Shown here in pieces: positions 12,133-22,930 of a stretch of DNA of 64,000 nt. The stretch's first letter is position 1. Each line of letters begins with the position of its first letter. A program made the position numbers and the translations under genes. The notes under the pieces are model-generated. The model had not been told where the DNA came from. It worked only from the letters and a program-made list of their open reading frames with translations, and did not search any database. The stretch comes from Tenodera sinensis. Its lineage: Eukaryota > Arthropoda > Insecta > Mantodea > Mantidae. The stretch lies in NCBI GenBank assembly GCA_030765045.1, contig CM060965.1:59793787-59857786 (forward strand), given 5' to 3'.

Positions 12133-12244
12133 AGCCAGGTCAAATTTGGGTAACTGCGTGAGCTTTCACCGACTGAGTTCCCCTGAGGATGGTAGCAGAG
12201 TTAGTCGCTGAAAGCTTGGGCAGTTACCCAAATTTGACCTGGCT
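12133..12244. repeat. 112-bp hairpin with perfect 25-bp arms
   Basis: Arm 12133-12157 is the exact reverse complement of 12220-12244 (GCCAGGTCAAATTTGGGTAA in the left arm). Inside it a second imperfect stem forms between GAGCTTTCACCGACT and AGTCGCTGAAAGCTT. The loop side carries CCTGAGGATGG...CTGAAAGC, loosely like the CTGA-GA...GAAA skeleton of hammerhead motifs found at Penelope-type ends. No protein coding is associated. Confidence 0.7.
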
Positions 12245-15200
12245 TTAGCCCAAGAAACTATCATCAATATATTAGTAAAATGCCATCTTTCACAAAAAAA
12301 TACAATACTTAACCCACTGTGAAGAGCAACTGTGATTAAGAACTAGGGAAGAAAAGCAGAGGATGCAATTAGGGAGTGTTAAAGTGCAAAATGCAACTGT
12401 TGAGATGTAGTTAAAGTGTCAGTAGTAAGAATGCAGTATTCCAGTTATAATAAAGACATCAAAATTAGGTGAGCAAATGTGGTGTAACAAAAGCCAAATT
12501 CATTTGCTTCTTAAATATAAGTTATTGCAAAATCAAATGCAAAATGTGGTGCAACTAAATGTATGTTTGTTTTCTTCTCTTATCTAAACTAAAATAGCAC
12601 AGGCAATACTTATCAGTATTATTTTGCATATACATAGCAACATTGATGTTTCATAGCCCATAGATACCTTATAAAAGAGATGCATGGTGACTAATCAAGC
12701 ACATTCATGTCAAGCCTTCAGCTCAGCAGAAACATGTAATGTTATACTTTTCTGTGAACTACATGCAAATATATAAAGCTAAGGGCAATGCTAAACTAAG
12801 ATATCTTTACTACACACATTACAACTTTATAATCGCTAACAACAATACCTACACAAATCTAAAAATGTAACTGGATAGAGAAGTATATCTGGAATTACTC
12901 ATACTTTTTTAACTTTAAGTTCCTTGATCCACACAACATCACAAAACATTCTTGTAGATAACTTTAATCTTAACAGAGAATTTTTAACATCTAGCATATT
13001 CCCTCCATACTTTTCTCTCCTCTCAATGGGATAATGGCTAACAAAAGTGGGGTTATGAGACATCAATCAACTCATTGAAAACTAATAAAATAAAGCTCAT
13101 GCTGTCTAATCCTGAGCCCTATAATTTCAAAGAATGAATGATTCATAAGGAGCAAACAATGGGAGTGGCTAAGCCCATATTTTATACCATGCTACATTAA
13201 AACGGTCATCATGACAAAGGAGAACAAAAGATTGCTATGGCACTTGCTTCATTGGTCACAGTTACCAATGTGAGAAATATAAGGAAGCTAATTATTTTAC
13301 ATGAAGCTGAAACTGATTACTTGAGTATTAGGAGTTAACTTTGGGACACACATCATATAACAATAGAGCACGTGAAGCAATATCCCAACTTCGACTTCTA
13401 ATGATCAAGTAATCAACACAACAAAGAATTGCTTAACAAAGTTTATACTTTGTTGCTATTAAATTTCACCTTTGCTATCATAAGTTTAGTTGTAAAACTG
13501 ATTTGTATATACAGAATATATAAAGTTCACGTTATAAATTCCCAGAATCATATTCTACAGAAAACTCCTGGTTAAAATGAAAAATAAATTTTTTCTTGTG
13601 TTATTTCCATGTTATAGGTACATAGAACTAACGAGATAAGACTATGGCACGAATTAGAGTCAGCTTGTTCTCTTAGTCCAGTCATGATTCAATGAAGTAA
13701 AATTACAACTGTCTAGTACATCCATACTCTAAACAATCAAAAAGGTGCTCGTTGGACTTGTAGAAAAGATACAGTTGTATCATGCTGCTATACAATGTTA
13801 GTCATGTTTCAGACTACTATTACTATGTAACTCTGATTGGTGCCATAGTCTTAGATAGCCACTCCTTATACCCAGGCCACTATATTCATTGAATATCAAC
13901 TTCTTGAACAACACACATGGTTTCAATTAAGCACTCCACTTGTTATTGGCATTTAGCATCAATATGGTATAGTTTCATTTTGAGTGTATGTATTATTTGA
14001 AGAAAGATTTATTGTACTTTCAGTATTGTGGTAGCACTATATTCTGGTTAGGAATATGATTGAAATATTGAAATAACAGATGATACTAAAAGCCAAAAAC
14101 TTTTGTCTTGACTTGCATTTTCCACAGCATTGAAAATTTTCTCTAAGCAACACACTGCAGGGTTTTAAAAAATGACTTGAAATAGCCTATTTGTGTGCTA
14201 CTAATATAGATTTGATCATAGAATATGATTCAGGAGAGCTATTATTGTCACTCGGCATATGTAAGAAAGTTATTTGAGTACACTATCTTACAGCTGGAAA
14301 GGAAAAGAGATGAACAACAAGACAAAGTGAAAGCATAAAGCCTTATTATATCCTATGATTTCATGCACTATAAAAATGACACTGGAGGTATTATTGATAT
14401 CCCTCTTTATGCATTACTGAAATTTAAAAGCTACTAAATATAGCTTATTGTGGGAAACATTTTGTCATTATTGCTAATCAGCAAACATTGGCTTTTATTT
14501 AGCAAGGGAAAAAATAAATCTGCTAGAAGCTGAACTTGTGCAACAAGAATATTGTTATACAATATATTGTATATTGTTATAATACCTATGTATTTATGAT
14601 TAATGCTGCATCAAATTTTGTAATTATTGCTGTGATAATAAATATATATTTCTTGAATCTTTGAATCAATGATATTAAATGTAATACTGAGGAATAAAGT
14701 AAAGCATTAAGGTAATTCCAGAACTAATCTTCACTGGCTTGTTCTCCCATCTTCAAAGAGAGCATGGAGCACAGCTGAATTTGTTATTAGTGTGAATAAT
14801 TCTGAACAAGTCTGTATAGTTATCTCCTTTCTTGGAAGTTTTGGTTTAGAAAGTCTATATAGGTTTAATGCAATTATGTTAAAAGCTTCCCTGTCTCAAA
14901 AGCTATTAAATCAATCACTAAGATCAGTCAGATCAAGTTAGAGGTACAGTTCAAAGATCTTTCATTAGAACTAAAACGTACTGAATATAGCCTTATGTTT
15001 ATAGATTGCTTCAAGAAGTAAGTAGTGACCCTATAGTTGAGCATGATACTGTTATTTGATATCATTTAAACATTTTTGTGAAGGTTGTTGGTACCTGTTA
15101 TAGAGGACAGATTATCTATGGCATTCAATTTTTAAAGTGTTATTGTTCTGTTCATGCATTAATAACTGCACATTACTGTTCAGAATTTTTGCATAAAAAT

Positions 15201-16819
15201 GTGTTGAATATGACTGACATTTTGCGTCTTCTCAATCATACTTGAATACATAATGCTAAGCTAGTAAGACCCATTTGACCAATGCAATTGGGAAACACTC
15301 TCACACACAAGCTGATCTCTGAACTTTAGTTCACATGATTATGGTCTTTTTTTATAGAGAAAGCCCTTCTATAGTCAGCATTTTACAGTGTAAATAACCT
15401 GAACAGGTTATTCCACCATGGGTGTTGTGACCCCTCTTGTAAATTAATGAATTTAATATGCAGTCAATTACTGACTATTATACTATTGTTTTAGTTTTGA
15501 TGTAAAGAACAATTTTTATTTAGTGCAAATTAATATGATTATCTGCAACAAATACTATAACTTTGACAACAGAATAATGAATTAATATTGTTTGTTAGCA
15601 AACTTCCAACATGTATCCCTTCACCCCAAATAAATGTCTGCCAATGCCCATGTTCCACCCATTCAAGAATTATGGCTCTAAGGGGAAGAGATAGCATCAA
15701 ACAGCCATTGCAGTATTGAACATTGATAAATTAGCTCCAATGAGTATACTTTGGATGATTTTGACATAATGAAATAGAAAAAATAAAAAGTGTTAGCAAG
15801 CTAGGTAAACTTTTGAATTATTTCTGCCCTTACTCCAATAATGAAGAAACCACACTTAAATTACAGTTTGCTGGGTTTGCTGGGTAGTGGTATTCTTCCA
15901 TAGGGGACAAATTTAGAAACTAAAGTCATAGAACAACAGATCTTTTGTTCTTTGTTCAAGTTTTATTTTGGAGGAATATTGTCTTTTTCATGTTACTAAG
16001 CAAGGGCATGTGACTCATAACTACACTGAGAAAGTTAAGTGGTTTGAATTCTTGAGCTCTTATTTCTTATTCAGCTTTTTAATTTATTGATTTCAAGCAT
16101 GAAGGAACAGTTCAGAAAATATTTATCAATCCCTGTAGTAACTGTATTTACTGAAAGTCTGAGTTAAAGCTGCACAAATATTTAAATTACCTTTGACAGT
16201 ATGAATATCTTCCCTAAAATTACTTTCTAAAATCACCAAATTACACAGAATAAGATTACAGTTATTGTTATATGTATGACAGATGTAGTAGCATATTAAA
16301 GAAATTTTGGCTCTGATAATTACAGATACTATACTCAACTCTTGACAGTTACCCTGGTTCTTTGTTGTGAGATTCTTCTCTATAGATCACACTTTTTAAT
16401 GCTGGAGAGTAGAAAGACAAAAACTAAATTAATCCACTGCTATAGTTTTCTAGTCATGGTAATTACATTAAGGTGATGTTAAATTGCATTACACATGAAA
16501 TTTGTGATCTTTTTTAATTTGTGGGTAACAAGTATATTGATAAATCATGTAAAAGTTGTTTTATTTTGATACCTTCATTATATTTTTAGTTACAGGCTGT
16601 TGAACTTGACATTTCTAAAGTGAGTGTGGTGAATTAAGTAAAAATTGAAGCTATTAACAGTGAAGCAACAAGATTCTAAAATAAGAACAAATTAGAAACT
16701 AAAAACTTCACTTATCTTAGTATGTTGATATCCTTTTTCTATTTTACTGACCCAGGGGTTTCAAGCTATATCCAGCTCATTCTCAAAGTCATATAAACAA
16801 AATCGTTGCCAAGCTACAA
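12245..16819. other. Intron DNA, nothing recognised
   Basis: About 4.6 kb of AT-rich sequence. I followed it on both strands and saw no transposase, reverse transcriptase, tRNA or extended open frame; the few open frames are short and composition-driven. Confidence 0.45.
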
Positions 16820-17590
16820 TCTTTTATTTTTGTGAAAAACAATTATTCATATTCAATTTTTTATTTACCAATCTCTGAAAACAAAAATTTAAAAATACAA
16901 TCCATAGAGGGCAATTCAAAGTTCATGACATGGTTCCTGTTTTTTAAAATAAAAATTTTTTCCCAAACCATTAAATCTATCGGATTACTTAACTGTTTTA
17001 ATAATTTAACCTCTGAATTAATTTCATGATTAAATGACCAAAAATGATCTGCCACAGCTGATTTATCAGTTTGTTTATATTTAATATTTCTAAAATGTTC
17101 TTTTATTCTGGTTTCTAGATGACGTTTAGTTTTACCAATATAAACTTTATCACAATCTAAACAGCTAAATTGATAAATGCCAGATTTTTTATAATTTGGT
17201 ATTTTATCTTTTTTTGAAAAATTAAGTAAATTTTGTATATTAAATTTATTTTGAGGGACCAAATTTATTCCATATTCTTTAAAAATCCTTGTAAATTTTT
17301 TATTAGCCCATGGATGGTAAGTAAACTTTTTAAAAATATAATTATCTTTTATTTTTTTAAGGGTTGAAACTTCTTTGACAGCTTTTTGATATTTAAATTC
17401 CCCTATCCTTTTATGTATAAAATCTGTATTAAAACCATTAATTACTGCAGTGTTAATAATATGTTTATATTCTATGTCAAATTCATCTTTATTAAGGGGT
17501 ATATTTATTTACATGCCACTTTACTATGCACTTCAATATTATCATTTTTATACTTGAAACAGTTTTCAAATTTGCTTCTTAAGTACTGAA
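16820..17590 (-). mobile_element. Penelope-like element fragment with GIY-YIG nuclease
   Basis: On the minus strand an open stretch from about 17493 to 16861 reads a linker (KKFTYHPWANKKFTRIFKEY, then GINLVPQNKFNIQNLL), then the GIY-YIG endonuclease: SGIYQFSCLDCDKVYIGKTK, with the GIY and YIG triplets, a paired Cys motif CxxC, RHLETRIKEH with the catalytic-region Arg, and DHFWSFNHEI. This domain order is the C-terminal half of the Penelope reverse transcriptase-endonuclease. Upstream, past a stop, another frame continues weakly (RSKFENCFKYKN). The polymerase itself is absent. It lies in sense with the otopetrin gene. Confidence 0.88.
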
Positions 17591-18401
17591 AAGTTCAATG
17601 TTGTATGCTAGATGGCAACTGAAAAACTAGGATGTGTAGGCCATGTTTAAAAAGGAATGGGAAGTTTTAGAGCTACAGTGGAGCAAACCACCCCAAGTAC
17701 ATCAAATTCTTTATACTTAGTTTCCCACTAATTACATTTTTCTTTATAAAATGTACCTTTTCTCAGGAGCTATTGGATAGACTTGCATGAATTTCTTTGT
17801 GGTTATTATTGGATATATGATTTTGAAACTGAACCTAAAATATTACTCATTCTGCTAAATATGGTATATAAAAAATTCTAAACTTAGAAGTTGGATTAAA
17901 AACTAAAGTACAAGTTGCAAATATTATAGGTTCAGATTATTATGCATATACATGAAATAGTTCATATAAACTTTGGTGTCGTTATGAATTTCCATTCCAC
18001 AGTAAATTACCTTTATCCTTTTTTTAATATTAATGGATGAAACATCTTGTAAAACAACTTGCATTAAGTATTAAACATTGAAATTTACACATTAGTTAGA
18101 CAGTTATGATACTAATTAGCACACATTTCAAAAAAATTGGACATATCTACCCAGAGATATAATTTTTTCTATCAACGGAGGAAAAAATACATTTTGCAAG
18201 TTAACGCCACTTTAAGTGGTTGTTTCTGAAAGTTCATTTGGGGAATACATATTGTGCTTTTATTGTACTGAAGAGCTGAACATCAGCTAACAACATTAAT
18301 CATAAATGCATATCAATAGAGTAAAACAAAGACCTAAGGATTTATTGGCAATGCAAGAGGATTTTCCATTCCTGCATTTTAATTGTGAAGTAAGTTCTCA
18401 C
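17591..18401. other. Intron DNA, nothing recognised
   Basis: AT-rich intron sequence 3' of the Thr-rich exon in transcript order. No repeat family or further exon seen. Confidence 0.5.
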
Positions 18402-18755
18402 CCATTGAAAGATCCTCAAAGTCAAGTAGATAAGAAACAGGTGTTGTAGATGTGAATGTAGCAGTGGAAGCTGTGGTAGAGGTAGTAGGAGGCATGGTGG
18501 TAGTACTTGTTGTAGTAGCAACAGTACTAGTTGTGGTTGGAGTTGTAGTAGGAGTCGTGGTGCTTGTGGTGGACAGGGTGGTAGAAAGAGTGGTTTGCAG
18601 TGCAGCCAGAGTGGTAGCCAAAGTGCTGGTTGTAAGCTGAGCCACTGCTGCTCTTGCTGTGGTGGTAGTGGTGGTGGTCGATGGAGTAGTGACTGCTGCA
18701 GCAGCCAGAGTGGGAGCAGCTGTATGTACAACAGAGCCCAATTCGCGAAAATTGT
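18402..18755 (-). CDS. Otop: Otopetrin exon: Thr-rich mucin-like loop insert
   Basis: This 354-nt exon is symmetric (phase 1 in, phase 1 out) with acceptor TTTTGTACAG and donor G|GTGAGA. It encodes DNFRELGSVVHTAAPTLAAA, then about 75 residues dominated by Thr with Ala, Ser, Pro and Leu (many TTT and TTTP groups), then a normal-looking end, SYLLDFEDLSMG. It has no Cys and almost no charge in the Thr-rich part, which suggests dense O-glycosylation. It falls between TM5 and TM6, predicted extracellular. Splice phase and the conserved-looking flanks support it as a real exon; it could be a cassette exon. The opposite strand is also open for part of its length, but only as a shadow of the repeat. 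Confidence 0.75.
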
Positions 18756-19112
18756 CTGTACAAAAATAAAAAAAATATATGCATAAAAATCAGTCAGACT
18801 CCAAGTCTTATCTCCATCCTGTACTGCTGCAATAATTGTGATAGGAGTCTAATGAGGAACACAAAGTTCCAATCAATCAAAATATATAGGAACTCATTCT
18901 TAAAGTGGCACTTTTCACTGACCTAATTAGTTAGTTTAGGCAACAAATTGGGTGTTGGTAGGCAATATTTAAAGGTAGAGAACAGTCAAACTGTAATTTC
19001 TAGGTAATACAAGGGTGACACTGAAATTTTTTGCAAAATCAAACAATGATTGGTTTTAAAGAATTTAAATGATTTTACGTATCTTTTTATAAGCTAGTAA
19101 CAATGATGTGAA
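18756..19112. other. Intron DNA 5' of the Thr-rich exon
   Basis: Holds the polypyrimidine tract and acceptor of the Thr-rich exon (18756-18785, T-rich when read on the minus strand). Nothing else recognised. Confidence 0.55.
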
Positions 19113-19326
19113 TTTAAATTATAATGAAAAGTCAGATTGAAACACAAAACATCACTTATATATATACTTATATATATGTATATATATATACATATACATA
19201 TACATATACATATATAATATGTATCACAAAACATCACTTACTTATATAAATAAGTGATACATATTATATATATATATATAAGTGATGTTTTGTGTTTCAA
19301 TCTCAGTTTTCATTATAATTTAAATA
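19113..19326. repeat. AT-rich long palindrome with (TA)n core
   Basis: The outer arms, 19113-19165 and about 19272-19326, are near-perfect inverted copies containing GAAACACAAAACATCACTTA. The core is TATATA and TACATA repeats plus a smaller inner palindrome (AAGTGATACATATTA near 19250). The element can form a cruciform of over 50 bp per arm. It directly abuts a mariner relic, so the arms may be a duplicated transposon end. Confidence 0.8.
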
Positions 19327-20560
19327 ATTTTATTGTTTTTCAAAATATTTCCCTTTAACATCAATACTTTTTGCATTTGATGAAATCAGTCCTTAAAGCA
19401 ATGATGCCACTTTTCCTGAGGCACTTCACAAAATCAGGTTTTCATAGTGTTCCATTGCTTCATCTGATGATGAAAAGGTGATTCTATGCATTGTGTCTTT
19501 CTTTGATTTTTGGAAACAAAAAGAAATTGCAAGGTGCTAGGTCAGGCCTATATGGTGGAGAGTCCATGATGCTGACCTTTAGGGCATCCAGATACTCAGT
19601 TGTTAGTCTTGCTGTATGAAAAACTGCGTTATCATGGTATAAAATATTTTTCCTTTTGGACATTTTTCACTAACTTTTTGAAGAATTTGTGATAAACAGA
19701 TATTTCTATACAAATCAGCAGTGATGGTACATCTTCCTTCTAATGCTATAGTATCACTATACCTTAAAAAAACTAGCAACCATCTTCTTACTAGTACTGC
19801 AAGTTTGTCTGATTTTTTGTAGGTTTAAGTTCTGTTCAAAAGATCTATTGAACTGATTGACTTTTCTTTTCAGGATCATAAGAATAAATCCATAAGATTC
19901 ATCACCAGTAACAATATTTCAAACAAAAATTGAAGAGCTGCCTTTGAATTTTGTGAGGTTTTCAGCACCAAACAATGCATTCTTGTTTTTGATTGAAGAT
20001 TAGTTTATGTAGACTCTTGTCAACAATAAAGTTTTTTCACATCTAACTGTTGATATGAAATGTTTTAGATATGACTCATATCAAAGCCTAATGTTGCCTG
20101 AATAAATTCATAAGATGTTCATCATTTTTCTTCAAGCTTTACTCAAACAAGAGTAATATTTCCAACAGTAACTAAGTTTTTGGGCATCCTTCACGAAATT
20201 CATCACTAAGAAAAATCATTCTCTTTTGAATTTGCTGTACAAATTATAAACTGTTGTCTTAGATGGGGCTCCTTTGCAAAATGCATTTGCTAAACAGATC
20301 GTCACATTGTTTATGCATTAGTGATGATTTGAATATGTAAAACATTATAGCCTGGAAAAGTTTTCTAATCAGATTAATTTTGGGGTGGTAATTCATTTAA
20401 ATGATGGTAATTAACAAACTATGAAAGAAAATTGAACTAACTACATGGTAATCAACTTGCAAAACATTAAAAAGTATGTGTCAAACATAAACACACTTCA
20501 TTCAATTTTAGAACCATGGCATTCTAAAAATGTTCAATGTCGCTCTTGTATAGTGAAATA
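19327..20560 (-). mobile_element. Mariner-like transposase relic
   Basis: On the minus strand near 19660-19500 one can read KNILYHDNAVFHTARLTTEY, LDALKVSIMDSPPYRPDLAP, then CNFFLFPKIK, the second Asp motif (HDN) and third Asp region of a mariner-type DDE transposase; the expected final Asp is Asn (APCN). Flanking parts of the gene are shifted and full of stops. The terminal repeats are not clear, except that the AT palindrome at 19113-19326 lies where one end should be. Confidence 0.75.
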
Positions 20561-21545
20561 TTATGTTCAATCCATTAACAACAGCACTGATATTTAGGTG
20601 AAACAGCACAAACTTCTAAACTCAAAGACTATGATTCATTATTTAATGTTTTATATGGTTTATGGGAGTATTTATAACAGTGCTACTTGGTCAAATTGGT
20701 TAAAATTTATGAGTAGGATGATCACAGTTTAGTATCACTTACTAGTTATGTTATTATTGGACAATTGTTTCGACAGCAACTGCCACCATCATCTGCTGAT
20801 TGCCTATTGATGTCCTCTACTTTAATTGTAAACTTGATGATATCATCAATCGGTGAGATTTTAAAATTCATCACTTTGTGTGAAATCCTACTGCTTGACA
20901 ATATCATCAAATTAGAATTAAAAGAGAGGGCAGCACCCTGAACAGTTCACAGAAGGATTCCAGCCTGCATATCAGTGGGCGTACAGCAGATAATGGCAGC
21001 AGTTATCATCAAAACAATTTCCAAGAATAACATAACCTAGTAAATGAAACTAAAGTGTAATCATCCTACTCATAAATTTTAACTAATTTTTTCATTAATT
21101 AATGTTAAAATAAATGATATATTTAATCCTTAGATGCTTTAAGATCCTCATAGGTACAGTTCCATGGCCAACTCAACAACAATTGCTTCAAGACAGTAAA
21201 TGTTACACAGTTTAACTCTAGATGGCAATCTTAAATGGAAAGGTGGCTTGTGAATAGTCAGTTGGCAACAGCATGTTAGAGTTGTTACCCATGTATAGTT
21301 CAACTTGTTTTTCAACATTCTTTCTGCTAAAGTTATAATGTTTCTATATTTCAATCACTTATTTATGAAAAATGGCATAGTAGTCTTTGATAATTGCTTA
21401 CCTAATAGTGTTGTCATAGAACATTCGGTGGCCATCAGACTTATCAGGCTGTGCCAAATGACTGCGTTAAATGAGTATTGATGCTAGTTTTGCTGTCCCA
21501 ATATTAATAGAACTGCATGAACATACAATCCGTAATAACAATCCC
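20561..21545. other. Intron DNA, nothing recognised
   Basis: AT-rich sequence. A phrase TTAAAATTTATGAGTAGGAT (20699-20718) recurs inverted at 21064-21083 (ATCCTACTCATAAATTTTAA), marking a loose inverted repeat of about 385 bp overall, possibly a degraded small element. Confidence 0.4.
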
Positions 21546-21782
21546 TAGGATGTCTCCCCATACAGAGGGTACCCTTATCGCCTGGCTGCTGGTGTGGCCT
21601 TGTTAAGCCATTACTTGTCTTTTAGGGAAAGGTAACTAGCACGCAATTGGCATCACAAGGCTGAATGCACCCAGAAACAGACCTTCCAGAAAGGAAAACT
21701 CCCCACTTCCATAACAGGGTTCAAACTTGGATTTCCCATGCTATAGGTAGGCATACTACCTCTGTGCTATAGAGGTGGTCAC
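21546..21782 (-). mobile_element. Probable second tRNA-derived SINE
   Basis: On the minus strand an A-box-like TAGCACAGAGGTAG is followed about 30 nt later by a B-box-like GTTTGAACCC, then a GC-richer body of about 170 bp ending GGTACCCTCTGTATGGGGAG. The composition contrasts with the surrounding AT-rich intron. It is unrelated in sequence to the SINE family at 341 and 58258. There is no poly(A) tail or clear target duplication, so the call rests on promoter-like boxes and composition. Confidence 0.5.
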
Positions 21783-22281
21783 AGTAATCCATCTGTTCAA
21801 AACAGGTATCTGATTATTGCTTTAGGAATGAACCTAATGAACTATATATTAGAAGGCATATCATTAAGGTGCACCAAAATATTTTTAAGTTCTTTCTTTG
21901 CCCTTTGAGTACCGGAGAAAAAGATCATCAAAATAGCAATACCAACAGCTAGGTTTTGGGAGAACAGTGTTTGGAACATCAGCATACTATTGTGGCAGCT
22001 ATACCTTCACATTTACAATGTAATGTAATTCTAATTCCCAATGTATTTTAAAAGTTATCTACTCAATTGTTACCTGTTTATAGTTACTGCTGCAAAAACA
22101 GAGTATAGGCTAAATAAAAGCGTGTACCAGTGTCACATGGACTGTTGAGGGATGGACAGAAACATGTTATACTTCAGAATTTTATTATGAGAAGACATTT
22201 CTTTAATTCATATTAACTTATACATTTTCTAACTCGCATAAATTCTCTTTCATGGCTGATGGCTCATAGCAATATTTAAGG
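21783..22281. other. Intron DNA, nothing recognised
   Basis: AT-rich sequence with no recognisable element. Confidence 0.4.
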
Positions 22282-22930
22282 TGTAACAGGAACTTTGAGG
22301 GTTACCACTTCCTGAGAAACCCCAATGGACTTACCATGACATCAGCCTCCGGTAAGCTATGTGACAGTTTGCATGGCACTCAAGTTGCACTCTGACCTAT
22401 GTGTGTCACCACAGAAAGTTCTAGAACATTGGAATTCTGATTTATGATTGGTTGATTCAAACTAAGCTTCGGGCGTTGCCTTACCTTATTTGGCATAAGT
22501 GACACCATCTTGATCGGGTGGTAATAACCTATATAAGATGACATAAAACTTATGTCGAGATGATTTTCATCGGGAACTCATCCGAGATTCACCCGAGGGT
22601 CTTGAACCATTTGCTATGGCAGAGCCACGACCTATGTCCATCTTGAAAAACCTCAACAGCCACACATCATCTCCAAAGGTAACAGCCCAGAAGAGGGCTT
22701 GTTATATTTATGGTAACTTTGAATGCTCAGGCCTCCTCAAGGCCTGACTAGTAACTAAGAATCTCTTAAAGACTTTCTGTACACTAATGCCACAAGGCAC
22801 AGTTGAAGAACATGTTCTGTATATTCATATTACCAAGGAATGACCTACGATCGCAATAAACTGTTAAACAGCACAAATTACGAGTTGTCTTGTTGTCTCT
22901 ACCCTAATTTTTATCCTTCTATAGCTAGGA
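22282..22930 (+). mobile_element. Possible LTR relic
   Basis: The block starts TGTAACAGGAACTTTGAGGG, is GC-richer than its surroundings and has a promoter-like TATA box (ACCTATATAAGATGACATAA) near 22530, followed by sequence rich in CGAG/CCGAG. This is the usual make-up of an insect LTR. No partner LTR, coding part or target duplication was found, so it may be a solo or partial LTR. Confidence 0.3.

Noticed and set aside
11788..12153. A 121-codon plus-strand frame
   Set aside because: It runs into the 12133 hairpin arm, matches no family and has AT-driven composition (Phe, Ile, Lys, Asn).
18452..18786. Plus-strand Val-rich and Ser/Cys/Gly-rich frames opposite the Thr-rich exon
   Set aside because: They are antisense shadows of the Thr-codon repeat; only the minus frame fits the splice phases of the otopetrin gene.
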